From NCBI GenBank assembly GCA_046296415.1, contig JBKBLN010000005.1:38766-102765 (forward strand): a stretch of 64,000 bases of DNA, given 5' to 3'. Both the position numbers and the translations under genes were made by a program. The stretch is from CAYNRA01 sp046296415. GTDB taxonomy: Bacteria; Bacteroidota; Bacteroidia; Cytophagales; Spirosomataceae. This document shows positions 1 through 8,383 of the stretch, in pieces; the stretch's first letter is position 1; every line of letters begins with the position of its first letter. The notes under the pieces are model-generated. The model was given only the letters and a program-made list of their open reading frames with translations. It was not told the origin of the DNA and made no database searches.

Positions 1-2
1 AC

Positions 3-1046
3 GAATATCAAGTTTCTCCGCGATTTTCACTTCAATACGGCATTCGATATTCGATGTACCACTATTTAGGACCAGGAACGCGATATACAGTACAACCGAA
101 TCGAGAACAACCTGCTGATCGTGGTACCATACTCGATCAACAGGAATTTGGACGAGGAGAAGTAATGGAAAGTTATGGAAATTGGGAACCTCGATTCTCC
201 TTTAATTATTCTTTGAGGTCCAACGCTTCTGTCAAATTTAGTTACAACCGGATGGCTCAATATGTGCATTTACTTTCCAATACCGCGGCCTCTTCTCCAT
301 TAGACGTTTGGACCCCAAGTACCAACACCATCAAGCCTCAGATAGCGAATCAAATCGCGTTAGGATATTTTCTCAATGTATTTGATAATCAGTGGGAGTT
401 TTCAATTGAAACCTACTACAAACACATGGCAAATCAAATTGACTATGTGCGCAATGCCGATTTGTTATTAAATCCACTTGTGGAGGCAGACTTACTACGA
501 GGAACAGGAAGAGCGTATGGAAGTGAATTTTATCTCAAGAAATCGAGAGGAAAGGTAAATGGTTGGTTGAGTTATACATTGGCCAGAACAGAACGGAAGG
601 TTGCGGGATTGAACAATGACCAGTGGTTTCCTAGTCGAATTGACCGATTACACAATTTATCGGTTGTTGGAATTTTTGAACCCAATGCACGGTGGAATTT
701 TTCGACCAATTTTACCTACACCTCCGGAACACCCGCTACGTTTCCAACCAATCAATTTATTTTTCAGGGGTATGCATTGCCACACAATGTAGTAGATGCA
801 CGAAATAACTACCGAATTCCAGCCTCGCATCGGTTGGATATTTCGGCCACCAAGAAAAACAAAACGGCCTTGTTTGGACGTGGGAGTAGTGAATGGGTAT
901 TTTCAGTATATAATGTGTACAATCGTCGAAACCCATTCTCCGTTTATGTGCAACAAAATCCGACCAATCCAGCTCAAACACAAGCGGTACGATTGGCGGT
1001 ATTTGGATCAATTTTACCTGCCGTGACATATAATTTCAAGTTCTAA
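3..1046 (+). CDS. TonB-dependent receptor, C-terminal part (partial)
   Basis: The frame is open from the left edge, so this is the last 347 codons of a larger gene that begins outside the window. The protein alternates short aromatic-rich strands (for example SPRFSLQYGIRYS and WNFSTNFTYTSGTPATFPT) and ends in a phenylalanine (VTYNFKF), the usual C-terminal signature of an outer-membrane beta barrel. The late barrel motif around SHRLDISATKKN and VFSVYNVYNRRNPFSVY is typical of Bacteroidota TonB receptors of the FecA/SusC-like superfamily. A DUF4249 lipoprotein gene starts 2 bases downstream, which is the usual partner arrangement. The substrate cannot be inferred because the plug domain is not in the window. 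Confidence 0.9.
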   Translation, partial: EYQVSPRFSLQYGIRYSMYHYLGPGTRYTVQPNREQPADRGTILDQQEFGRGEVMESYGNWEPRFSFNYSLRSNASVKFSYNRMAQYVHLLSNTAASSPLDVWTPSTNTIKPQIANQIALGYFLNVFDNQWEFSIETYYKHMANQIDYVRNADLLLNPLVEADLLRGTGRAYGSEFYLKKSRGKVNGWLSYTLARTERKVAGLNNDQWFPSRIDRLHNLSVVGIFEPNARWNFSTNFTYTSGTPATFPTNQFIFQGYALPHNVVDARNNYRIPASHRLDISATKKNKTALFGRGSSEWVFSVYNVYNRRNPFSVYVQQNPTNPAQTQAVRLAVFGSILPAVTYNFKF

Positions 1047-1048
1047 GT

Positions 1049-1945
1049 ATGAAAAAGTTAATTTGGTTCGTATTACCTATTTTGTTGTGGAGTTGTGAGG
1101 ATGTGATCGATTTTGATTTAGGCGAACCAGGGCCATCACAACTCGTGGTAGATGCCATGCTGACCAATCAAGATACGCTGCAAGTGGTTCAATTATCTTT
1201 ATCGCAACCCTATTTTAGTCGCGCTGGATTAGTTCCTGCTCAAGGAGCCGAAGTTTTTGTCTTTGCGGATGACAGCACGCGTTACACGTTTACAAACCAA
1301 GGCAATGGACGATATGTGTATGATCCCAAAAAAGGAGGATCATTTGATCGTGTTGGGAGGCAATACGCCTTATATGTTCGCTATCAAAATGAGGAGTATG
1401 CAGCTGTAACAAGCCTGCGGCGAGTTCCGAAAATAGACTCTTTAACGTATACCTTTACGGAATTACCTTTTGCTGTAAACGATTCTTCTGTTCGGTCAGG
1501 GTATCTGGCTCAATTTTTTGCTCGAGATCCAGTGGGTAGAGGCGATACCTATTGGATTCGATTTGCCAAAAATGGGCGCTACGAAAATGCACCAAATCAA
1601 ATAAATTTAGCGTATGATGCTGGTTTTTCCCCAGGTTCTCAATCAGATGGATTATTGTTTATCCTACCGATTCGACAGTCGATCAATCGGGGTTTGTATG
1701 TAGAGGGGGATCGGATTCGGGTGGATTTACAAGCCATTCCCAACGAGGCTTGGTTCTTTCTTTCCTTGGTTCGTCAAGAGTCAGGAAATGGGGGACTTTT
1801 TGCTGTACCTTCGAGCAATATACCTACCAATTTAGTCAATTTAAATGCGGATTCTCCAGCGAAAGCATTAGGATTTTTTGCTATTTCCAATGTCAGTCGA
1901 TTTGAAACTGTGGTAAAAAAGGAAAACGCACGACCTAGTCCTTAA
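1049..1945 (+). CDS. DUF4249 family lipoprotein
   Basis: This is a 298-aa lipoprotein. The signal peptide ends in a lipobox (ILLWSC, Cys16) followed by EDVIDFDLG, so it is predicted to be lipid-anchored. The beginning (VVDAMLTNQDTLQVVQLSLS) and the later RVPKIDSLTY region match the DUF4249 pattern, a Bacteroidota family found next to TonB receptors and thought to sit on their outer face. It starts 2 bases after the receptor stop codon, so the two are almost surely co-transcribed and translationally coupled. The last codons (KENARPSP) lie inside the left arm of the terminator hairpin, so the exact C-terminus may be little constrained. The specific function is unknown. Confidence 0.88.
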   Translation: MKKLIWFVLPILLWSCEDVIDFDLGEPGPSQLVVDAMLTNQDTLQVVQLSLSQPYFSRAGLVPAQGAEVFVFADDSTRYTFTNQGNGRYVYDPKKGGSFDRVGRQYALYVRYQNEEYAAVTSLRRVPKIDSLTYTFTELPFAVNDSSVRSGYLAQFFARDPVGRGDTYWIRFAKNGRYENAPNQINLAYDAGFSPGSQSDGLLFILPIRQSINRGLYVEGDRIRVDLQAIPNEAWFFLSLVRQESGNGGLFAVPSSNIPTNLVNLNADSPAKALGFFAISNVSRFETVVKKENARPSP

Positions 1946-1960
1946 GTCGTGCGTTTTTTT
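1925..1960. terminator. Bidirectional rho-independent terminator overlapping a stop codon
   Basis: An inverted repeat pairs AACGCACGAC (1925-1934) with GTCGTGCGTT (1946-1955), with flanking A and T runs that can serve both strands. The stop codon of the DUF4249 gene (1943-1945) lies in the loop, and the T-run reaches the stop codon of mraY on the other strand. Confidence 0.85.
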
Positions 1961-3164
1961 ATTGAAGTTTCAAGGTAACTATACTTAAAACGGCCAGAAC
2001 AATGCCAACGATCCAAAAACGGGTCACAATTTTCGATTCATGATAGCCCTTTTTCTGGTAGTGATGGTGAAGTGGGGACATCAGGAATAATCGGTTTTTT
2101 TGGGCGAATTCGAGTCCATGTTTTTTCTTTTGGTATTTGAAATAGGAAACTTGAAGAATCACACTTAAGTTTTCGACGAGGAAAATCCCACACATTACCG
2201 GAATTAGTAATTCTTTTCGCAGCGTTAAAGATAAGGTGGCAATGATGCTGCCTAACATCAAACTTCCGGTATCCCCCATAAATACTTGGGCCGGGTAGGC
2301 ATTGTACCAGAGAAAACCAATACAAGCACCTACAAAAGCGGCGCAAAAAACAACGATTTCACCTGAATTCGGAATTAACATGATATTCAGATACTCCGCG
2401 AAGACCTTATTTCCAGACAGATAAGCGAATATTGCTAATGTGAGTCCAATTATTGCCGAGGTACCCGCTGCCAAGCCATCGATTCCATCGGTAATATTGG
2501 CCCCGTTGGAAACGGCAGTGATAATAAAAATACAAATAAAGACATAGGGAATCCAGGCCAGGGAATCTGGTAGGAAAGAGGAAAGCGTACTGTAGTCTAG
2601 TTCGTTATTCTTTAAAAAGGGGAGGGTCGTTGTTAAAGTTTGTTTGTCTATGTATTGACTGGGTTGGCCCGCCACTTTTTGAAAAATTCGAACACTGACG
2701 TTCTCGTTAAAATATAGGGTTAGGCCTACAATCAAGCCTAAGCCAACCTGCCCAATCACTTTGAATCGACCTTTAAGGCCTTCTTTGTCCTTTTTAAATA
2801 CTTTGATGTAATCATCCGCAAAACCTATCAGACAAGTCCATAATGTGGTAGTAATTAACAGAAGAATATAGACGTTGTCGAGACGAGAGAACAAAATCAC
2901 GGGAATGAGAAGGGAGGCCAAAATGATAAATCCACCCATGGTTGGAGTTCCTTTTTTCTCCATTTGGCCAGTTAGACCCAAATCTCGAATACTTTCCCCA
3001 ATTTGAAGTGTACGAAGAAGATCAATGATTTTTCTGCCCCAAATGGCTGCGATCAAGAGAGAAAGAATGGTAGCAGCTAGCGACCGAGTCGAGATATACT
3101 TAAACGCCCCGGTTCCAGGAATATCTAAAACTTGATCGAGGTAGTTGAAGAGGTAGTACAGCAT
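1959..3164 (-). CDS. mraY: Phospho-N-acetylmuramoyl-pentapeptide transferase MraY
   Basis: MraY transfers phospho-MurNAc-pentapeptide to undecaprenyl phosphate to make lipid I, the first membrane step of peptidoglycan synthesis. The 401-aa polytopic protein carries the family motifs: KKGTPTMGG near residue 70, FADDYIKVFKKDKEG with the catalytic Asp pair at about 117, NITDGIDGLAAG near 225, GDTGSLMLG, and the histidine loop SPLHHHYQKKG near the C-terminus. An extra segment of about 50 residues between helices (roughly 150-205) is longer than in E. coli and is usual in Bacteroidota. The gene is not inside a dcw cluster here; its neighbours are a DUF4249 gene and a VWA-like lipoprotein gene. It has its own likely promoter at 3190-3219. 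Confidence 0.97.
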   Translation of the reverse strand: MLYYLFNYLDQVLDIPGTGAFKYISTRSLAATILSLLIAAIWGRKIIDLLRTLQIGESIRDLGLTGQMEKKGTPTMGGFIILASLLIPVILFSRLDNVYILLLITTTLWTCLIGFADDYIKVFKKDKEGLKGRFKVIGQVGLGLIVGLTLYFNENVSVRIFQKVAGQPSQYIDKQTLTTTLPFLKNNELDYSTLSSFLPDSLAWIPYVFICIFIITAVSNGANITDGIDGLAAGTSAIIGLTLAIFAYLSGNKVFAEYLNIMLIPNSGEIVVFCAAFVGACIGFLWYNAYPAQVFMGDTGSLMLGSIIATLSLTLRKELLIPVMCGIFLVENLSVILQVSYFKYQKKKHGLEFAQKNRLFLMSPLHHHYQKKGYHESKIVTRFWIVGIVLAVLSIVTLKLQ

Positions 3165-3189
3165 AGGTCTGAGTATTATAAATGGAAGT

Positions 3190-3219
3190 CAAAGTTAAAG
3201 ATGTCTGAGTTAATTACAA
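3190..3219 (-). promoter_or_regulatory. Bacteroidota-type promoter for mraY
   Basis: On the minus strand TTG (3217-3219) is followed after exactly 19 bases by TAACTTTG (3190-3197), a match to the -33/-7 consensus. The ATG of mraY begins 26 bases downstream. The -33 element overlaps the last codons of the upstream lipoprotein gene. Confidence 0.6.
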
Positions 3220-3978
3220 TTCTTCTACTGACAGTGAACCTAAATTCTCGAAAAGGGTTTTCCAGTATAATGTAACAAATGGATCATTCTGTTGGCTTGA
3301 GGCCAAGGGATTAAAAGGGAGAACCATGACTATAGAAACTTGATGCAAGGATATATTTTTCCATTTTTCGGCGTCATCTGTCGCCCAGGTCTTTGCTTCT
3401 GTTGAGTTGGCTGGTTTTTGTTTGTGAAAATCACGGCCCATTCGCGTACTTTCGAGCATATCACTAAAGTAATAGGCGGTTATGGCATGTGAATGTGTGG
3501 GGAGAGAGTTCAAGATGGTCAGAGAAGATGAAATATCGGTCATTTGATTGGAATACGACGTATTTTTCTCTTGGATGAGAGCCATGATTTTCTTTTCAAA
3601 ATCAAGTTTTTCTTTTCCTAATCGAAGCGAAAAATCAAGTTCAGCCGATTCTTTGTCGGTTGGATTCAAGTTTTGGGTATCATCTAACTTAGTTTTAGCT
3701 ATTAGTTGAAGACTTTTTCCTTTTAGGGTATTTTCATGTAGAAAGTAAACATCGATTCGATCGCCCTCTCGTTGAATACCTTCTTGAACTAACAGCCTAA
3801 CTTGGTCTTGGTATTTTTGTATTTGGTAATTTTCATCGTTTGAAAGGCTTGCTGACTTATCGATGAATACAAGGGTATGTCTTGGATCTTCTTTTTGATT
3901 ATCTGATTCTGACGTTTCAGAGAACTGGCAAGAATAGAGAAATCCGAAAAGAAGAGGGAAATAATGAAGTATTTTCAT
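3214..3978 (-). CDS. Putative lipoprotein with VWA-like domain
   Basis: This is a 254-aa protein with a lipoprotein signal (FLYSC, Cys17). After a short linker the sequence HTLVFIDKSASLS begins a Rossmann-like strand ending in DxSxS, the first metal-binding (MIDAS) motif of von Willebrand A domains. A later strand, HAITAYYFSDMLESTRMG, could be the third VWA strand with its acidic residue. The C-terminal third has no motif that I recognise. The start codon lies 15 bases beyond the stop codon of yraN on the same strand, so the two probably form an operon. VWA lipoproteins are often protein-binding modules; the ligand here is unknown and a complete MIDAS was not verified. Confidence 0.72.
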   Translation of the reverse strand: MKILHYFPLLFGFLYSCQFSETSESDNQKEDPRHTLVFIDKSASLSNDENYQIQKYQDQVRLLVQEGIQREGDRIDVYFLHENTLKGKSLQLIAKTKLDDTQNLNPTDKESAELDFSLRLGKEKLDFEKKIMALIQEKNTSYSNQMTDISSSLTILNSLPTHSHAITAYYFSDMLESTRMGRDFHKQKPANSTEAKTWATDDAEKWKNISLHQVSIVMVLPFNPLASSQQNDPFVTLYWKTLFENLGSLSVEEL

Positions 3979-3993
3979 GCAAATGAAATTGGA

Positions 3994-4338
3994 TTAACAA
4001 ATATCTTGAAAATGTTCGAGAGACAATTCGGGTTTTTCCAGAATTGCAATCAAATCGATTCTAATGTCCTCTTGCCATCCTATTTTTTGAATGTAAAATT
4101 CGGCTGCACGCTGAATCGCTCTTATTTTTGTTTTGGACAAGCCCTCTTCTGGAAAACCATAGCGATTGTCATGTCGAAGCCGAACTTCAACAAACACGAG
4201 CAAGTTGTTTAATTTGGCTATGATATCTATTTCCAATTGACCGAGTTGGACATTGGTATCTACGATTTCATACCCATTTTCAAGTAGGTAGGTTTGGGCG
4301 ATGGATTCCCCATGGGAGCCCTTTTCTTTTTTGTTCAT
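3994..4338 (-). CDS. YraN family (UPF0102) nuclease-like protein
   Basis: This is a 114-aa protein of the usual family length. It shows GSHGESIAQTYLLENGYEIVDTNVQLGQLEIDIIA followed by VFVEVRLR, in pieces the restriction-endonuclease fold pattern of UPF0102: a Glu in the first helix, then GELDLI-like (GQLEIDII) and VEVK-like (VEVRLR) active-site strands. The canonical lysine of the last motif is replaced by Arg here. The cellular role of the family is not settled. It is the first gene of a likely yraN-lipoprotein operon and is divergent from lipB, sharing about 80 bases of upstream region. Confidence 0.88.
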   Translation of the reverse strand: MNKKEKGSHGESIAQTYLLENGYEIVDTNVQLGQLEIDIIAKLNNLLVFVEVRLRHDNRYGFPEEGLSKTKIRAIQRAAEFYIQKIGWQEDIRIDLIAILEKPELSLEHFQDIC

Positions 4339-4417
4339 GGCGTTTTTTGGGAAAATTAGTTATAAAGTAGATATCGTCAAAGAATTTAAAATAATTCGTA
4401 AAAGTTACCTGAATAGG

Positions 4418-5158
4418 ATGTATATGGAAAGAAATAAACAGGTTCAGTTTTTGGATTTAGGCTTACGAGCCTATCAATCGGTATGGGATATTCAAGAAAA
4501 GCTATTTGACTCGATTGTTCAGATCAAAGTGTCGAACCAAAAAAATGGTGAAAATAGATTGACCCCCAATTTTCTGCTCTTTTGTCAACATCCACCGGTT
4601 TATACCTTGGGCAAGAGTGGAAAAATGACTCATTTACTATGGACGGAAGAAGACTTAGAACGGCATGGAGTTCAATTTTTTAAAATAAATCGCGGAGGTG
4701 ACATTACATTTCATGGACCAGGACAATTGGTTGGCTACCCTATATTGGATTTGGATCACTTTTTTACCGACATACATCGGTATATGCGGTATTTGGAGGA
4801 GGCCGTGATCAAAACTTGTGCAGACTATGGGGTTTTGGCTGGCAGGATTGACGGGTTAACGGGTGTTTGGATAGATTTTGAGGAACAGGTGCGACCTAGG
4901 AAAATATGTGCGATGGGGGTGAAGGCAAGTCGATGGATCACAATGCATGGTTTTGCTTTTAATGTAAATACAGATCTGAGTTATTTTGATCACATCGTTC
5001 CGTGCGGTATCGATGATAAGGCGGTCACCTCCTTATCCTTGGAGGTTGGTAAACAATTGGATTTAGAGGAAGTTTCGGCTAGAATGAAAGGTCATTTAAG
5101 CCAATTATTTGAAATGGAAATCATCCCATTCCAGCATGAACATCATTTATTTGGATAA
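4418..5158 (+). CDS. lipB: Octanoyltransferase LipB
   Basis: LipB moves an octanoyl group from octanoyl-ACP to lipoyl domains, the first step of endogenous lipoate synthesis. The protein shows the family motifs LFCQHPPVYTLGKSG, FKINRGGDITFHGPGQLVGYP, CAMGVKASRWITMHGFAFN with the catalytic Lys, and VPCGIDDKAVTSL with the catalytic Cys at residue 196. I chose ATG 4418 (246 aa) rather than the upstream ATG at 4301, because the family begins just before QFLDLG and the upstream 39 codons overlap the divergent yraN start and look non-coding; ATG 4424 is an alternative. The 3' end overlaps the cysteine desulfurase gene by 23 bases. Confidence 0.94.
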   Translation: MYMERNKQVQFLDLGLRAYQSVWDIQEKLFDSIVQIKVSNQKNGENRLTPNFLLFCQHPPVYTLGKSGKMTHLLWTEEDLERHGVQFFKINRGGDITFHGPGQLVGYPILDLDHFFTDIHRYMRYLEEAVIKTCADYGVLAGRIDGLTGVWIDFEEQVRPRKICAMGVKASRWITMHGFAFNVNTDLSYFDHIVPCGIDDKAVTSLSLEVGKQLDLEEVSARMKGHLSQLFEMEIIPFQHEHHLFG

Positions 5159-6245
5159 TGCAGCAACCACATGTGTAGCACCCGAGGTTGAGCGCGCAAT
5201 GGCTCCCATGTGGAGTGAAATATACGGAAATGCCGCTAGTCGGTTTCATCCTTATGGCTGGGCGGCCGAGGAGATTGTAAGTCAAGCGAGACAAACGGTG
5301 GAAACTCAATTGGGGGCCCATACGCAAGAGGTTGTATTTACTTCTGGAGCCTCAGAATCCATTCAATTGATATTCCTGGGTTGGTTGGAGCATGGCGGAC
5401 ATCATTTGGTACTTCCAGCAACAGAACACAGTGTGGTGTTGGATTTGGCTAAATGGGTGTCACGATTGGGTAAAAAAGTTACCTTTCTACCTGTAGATCA
5501 ACAGGGGAATTTATCTTTTGATCTCACACTTCCTACCAAGCCTGATTTGTTTTTACTTATGGCAGGAAACAATGAAATAGGGACGTGCCATCCGGTCGGG
5601 GATTGGGTAAAAATCATCCGTGACCAATACCCAACGTGTTGGATAGCTACTGATGCCACCCAGGCAGTTGGAAAGTATCCTGTAAATTTCCATGAGATGG
5701 GAGTTGACTTTTTGGTTGGTTCAGCCCATAAATTTCATGGTCCTAAAGGGGTTGGATTTTTATTGGTAAGGCAAGGTTTACCATTTTTTCCATGGGGAAA
5801 AAGTCACCGCCAAGAGCGTGGTAGGCGAGCGGGAACACTGGCAGTTCCGTTGATTGCTGGGTTAGCTGCTGCTCTGGAACTAGATTCTAGGGTGAAAGAG
5901 ATCGAAGGTCTTCGTAATAAATTAGAGGAGAGGTTATTAAATGAAATAAATGTTGGATGGGTCAATGGAAATATGAATTTTAGATTGCCCCACATTAGCA
6001 GCATCACGTTTCCTGGTATAGACGGTGAGCGTCTTTTTCAGCGGATTACTAAAGTTGCGGTTTCAAATGGTTCGGCTTGTACATCGGCGGAGGTGATTCC
6101 CTCTCACGTATTGAAGGCAATTGGATTAACAGATGCAGATGCGGAAGCCACGGTGCGGTTCAGTTTGTCTCGATATACCACGGAGAGTGAGATTGACGAC
6201 ACGGTAGTACATATGACGGAAGTTGTTAATCGCCTCCGAAAATGA
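5136..6245 (+). CDS. Cysteine desulfurase (NifS/IscS-like, class V aminotransferase)
   Basis: The enzyme takes sulfur from cysteine with PLP and hands it to acceptors for Fe-S clusters or thiocofactors. From the chosen start MNIIYLDNAATT the protein is 369 aa. It shows the PLP lysine in GSAHKFHGPKG (Lys199), ATDATQAVGKY upstream of it, AGNNEIG, and the catalytic cysteine loop NGSACTSAEV (Cys315). A start at 5109 would add nine residues not expected in the family. The gene overlaps the end of lipB by 23 bases, and sulfur supply next to octanoyl transfer fits lipoate synthesis, though this link is an inference. No isc or suf scaffold gene is adjacent. Confidence 0.92.
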   Translation: MNIIYLDNAATTCVAPEVERAMAPMWSEIYGNAASRFHPYGWAAEEIVSQARQTVETQLGAHTQEVVFTSGASESIQLIFLGWLEHGGHHLVLPATEHSVVLDLAKWVSRLGKKVTFLPVDQQGNLSFDLTLPTKPDLFLLMAGNNEIGTCHPVGDWVKIIRDQYPTCWIATDATQAVGKYPVNFHEMGVDFLVGSAHKFHGPKGVGFLLVRQGLPFFPWGKSHRQERGRRAGTLAVPLIAGLAAALELDSRVKEIEGLRNKLEERLLNEINVGWVNGNMNFRLPHISSITFPGIDGERLFQRITKVAVSNGSACTSAEVIPSHVLKAIGLTDADAEATVRFSLSRYTTESEIDDTVVHMTEVVNRLRK

Positions 6246-6274
6246 ATGAAGCCCTCAATCTTGAGGGCTTCATT
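6245..6274. terminator. Bidirectional terminator between cysteine desulfurase and DsbD-like genes
   Basis: AATGAAGCCCTCAA (6245-6258) pairs perfectly with TTGAGGGCTTCATT (6261-6274). It separates convergent genes ending at 6245 and 6278. Confidence 0.8.
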
Positions 6275-6277
6275 CGT

Positions 6278-8257
6278 TTAATTTTGTTTGAATTTTGTGA
6301 TGCCTTCTTGCATCCAAGCCAAAAAGACTTCTTTGGAGGCATATCCTAATGGATTTTGGATGATGGATCCGTCGGGTTGGACGATGACATAATAGGGCTG
6401 AGCATTATTGTTGAAACGAGTGATTTCAAACTCCATATTTTTGGCCCCTACCGTCGTTATTTGTTCATTAGAATATGTGGAGAAAAACTGTTTTTCTTTA
6501 GGAAGTTCTTTTTTATCGTCCACATATAAGGAGGCAATGACCAACTCATTTTGAAGGATATCAAGAATTTTTGGATCGGGCCATACATTTTCTTCCATTT
6601 TTCGGCAATTGGCACAGGCATAACCGGTGAAGTCGATCAAAATGGGTTTATTAACTTTTGCGGCGTAGGTTTGTGCATCTTCGAAATTATAGAACCCCCA
6701 AAGTTCATGAGGCAAAGCTCTCATGTTTTCAGCGGGGGCTTGAACGGATGAGGATTCCTGAATGGGCATCGGAGGAAGAATTCCTGCGAGCGCATGAATA
6801 GGTTTATTGGCTACCCCTGGAATCATCCAAAGGGTTATGAATCCAAAAATAGAGGCAAAAAATAACCTGGTGAAGGTGAATTTTTGGACGGGGGAGTCTT
6901 TGGATGTACGAATCCAGCCCAGAATGTAAAGGGTAATAAGCGTCCCGATGACTACCCAGATGAGGATAAAGATGTTTCGGTGGATTAGGTTTAAATGGTA
7001 GGCTAGGTCAATGTTGCTTAAAAACTTAAGGGCCAAAGCAAATTCCAGCAGCCCAAAAACCGCTTTTAATTCATTCAACCAACCACCCGATTTAGGAAGT
7101 TTTTTTAAGTATTGAGGAAACATGGCTAAACCACCAAACACCAAAGCAAATGGTAGTCCAAAAGCCAGCATACCATACAACGGCCGCATGACTTCACCTT
7201 GAGCGGAGTAGATCAGTAAAGAACCCACGAAAGGTACAGTACACGAGAATGAAACGACGACGAGTGTCAGCGCCATGAAAAAGATGCCAATGAGACCACC
7301 TTTCTCTGACATTTGATCAATTTTATTGACGGTTTCGTGGGGCAAAACGATTTCGAACGCACCCAAAAGAGAAAATCCAAATAGAATAAAAAGAATAAAG
7401 AAGATTAAGTTCGGTATCCAGTGGGTGCTGATGAAATTCAGGAATGGCGCACCAAAGGCCATGGTAACGAGTCCCATGATACTAAAGATAGCCATAATGG
7501 AGGCACCATAAAATATAGCTTTGGCTCGGCCTTTTTCTTGTTTGGTAAAGTAACTAACCGTCATGGGCATGATAGGGTAGATACACGGCATAAAGATCGA
7601 GGCAAATCCGGCGGTGAATGCGATGAGCAAGAACTCCCACAAGGAGTTTTCCACAGGAGTCTTTTGATTGGGCGGATTATTTGTAAAGTTATCCACAACC
7701 ACATCGGATTTTTGGGTGGATAACGTGATAGAATCCCCTGAATTAGATGGGGTGGAATCAAGAGGTGACGTTTCTTCTAAAGTAAGCTGTGTTGACGGGC
7801 TGGCAGTGGCGACCCATTCAAACTTTTCTTTTCCGTTAATGCATCTTCCGTCCACATCGGTACACGATTGAAATTCGATGGAACCGGTTAATTTGACATC
7901 AGGTTGAAGAATTCTAATTTTTTGAACGAAGGTGGCACGCTCGGTAAAGTAGGGTATTTCAGCCTGCCAAACCTCATCGTTTTTTACTTTTTGACCAATA
8001 GGTTTAATTTTGCCAACTAATTGATAGCTAGGGTGTTGATTGAATTGAAAAGTAGTAACTATCGGACCAATTTCGGGATCAAAGTTAGCCGAATAGAGGT
8101 ACCAATCTTTTTTAATGTTTGCTTTGAATGACACCTCCACGATTTCACCAACCGTAATTTTTTGAGTCGATATACTTGGTTTCTCCCAGGTGGTAGGGGT
8201 TTCAATCTGGGCCCATGCAGGAAGGCACAGCAAGAGTAAAACGATGAGTTTTTTCAT
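6278..8257 (-). CDS. Protein-disulfide reductase, DsbD-like (cytochrome c biogenesis transmembrane + thioredoxin)
   Basis: This 659-aa protein has the three-part DsbD plan that carries electrons from the cytoplasm to the periplasm. A signal peptide (about 1-16, AWAQ) precedes an N-terminal beta domain with a cysteine pair (SCTDVDGRC, about residues 130-140). A membrane domain of about eight helices (about 205-490) holds the two redox cysteines in FMPCIYPIMPM and VVSFSCTVPFVG. A C-terminal thioredoxin domain has the CANC active site in DFTGYACANCRKMEE. Many Bacteroidota carry this as their general reducing system for periplasmic thiols and cytochrome c assembly. It appears to be a single transcription unit; the next gene on the strand ends with its own terminator. 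Confidence 0.93.
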   Translation of the reverse strand: MKKLIVLLLLCLPAWAQIETPTTWEKPSISTQKITVGEIVEVSFKANIKKDWYLYSANFDPEIGPIVTTFQFNQHPSYQLVGKIKPIGQKVKNDEVWQAEIPYFTERATFVQKIRILQPDVKLTGSIEFQSCTDVDGRCINGKEKFEWVATASPSTQLTLEETSPLDSTPSNSGDSITLSTQKSDVVVDNFTNNPPNQKTPVENSLWEFLLIAFTAGFASIFMPCIYPIMPMTVSYFTKQEKGRAKAIFYGASIMAIFSIMGLVTMAFGAPFLNFISTHWIPNLIFFILFILFGFSLLGAFEIVLPHETVNKIDQMSEKGGLIGIFFMALTLVVVSFSCTVPFVGSLLIYSAQGEVMRPLYGMLAFGLPFALVFGGLAMFPQYLKKLPKSGGWLNELKAVFGLLEFALALKFLSNIDLAYHLNLIHRNIFILIWVVIGTLITLYILGWIRTSKDSPVQKFTFTRLFFASIFGFITLWMIPGVANKPIHALAGILPPMPIQESSSVQAPAENMRALPHELWGFYNFEDAQTYAAKVNKPILIDFTGYACANCRKMEENVWPDPKILDILQNELVIASLYVDDKKELPKEKQFFSTYSNEQITTVGAKNMEFEITRFNNNAQPYYVIVQPDGSIIQNPLGYASKEVFLAWMQEGITKFKQN

Positions 8258-8320
8258 AAGTGAGGACTACCGGTTGATTGGCTAAGTGAGTTCGTTGACA
8301 GTTTATTCTAGAGATGAAAC

Positions 8321-8357
8321 AAAAAATTGTTTGAAAGTATTCCCTTCCAAACAATTT
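8321..8357 (-). terminator. Terminator downstream of cyclophilin gene
   Basis: AAATTGTTTG (8324-8333) pairs with CAAACAATTT (8348-8357). Read on the minus strand the hairpin is followed by a run of T, which suits termination of the cyclophilin transcript before the DsbD-like gene. Confidence 0.7.
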
Positions 8358-8383
8358 ATGTTAAACCTAGTGGATAAACCCAA

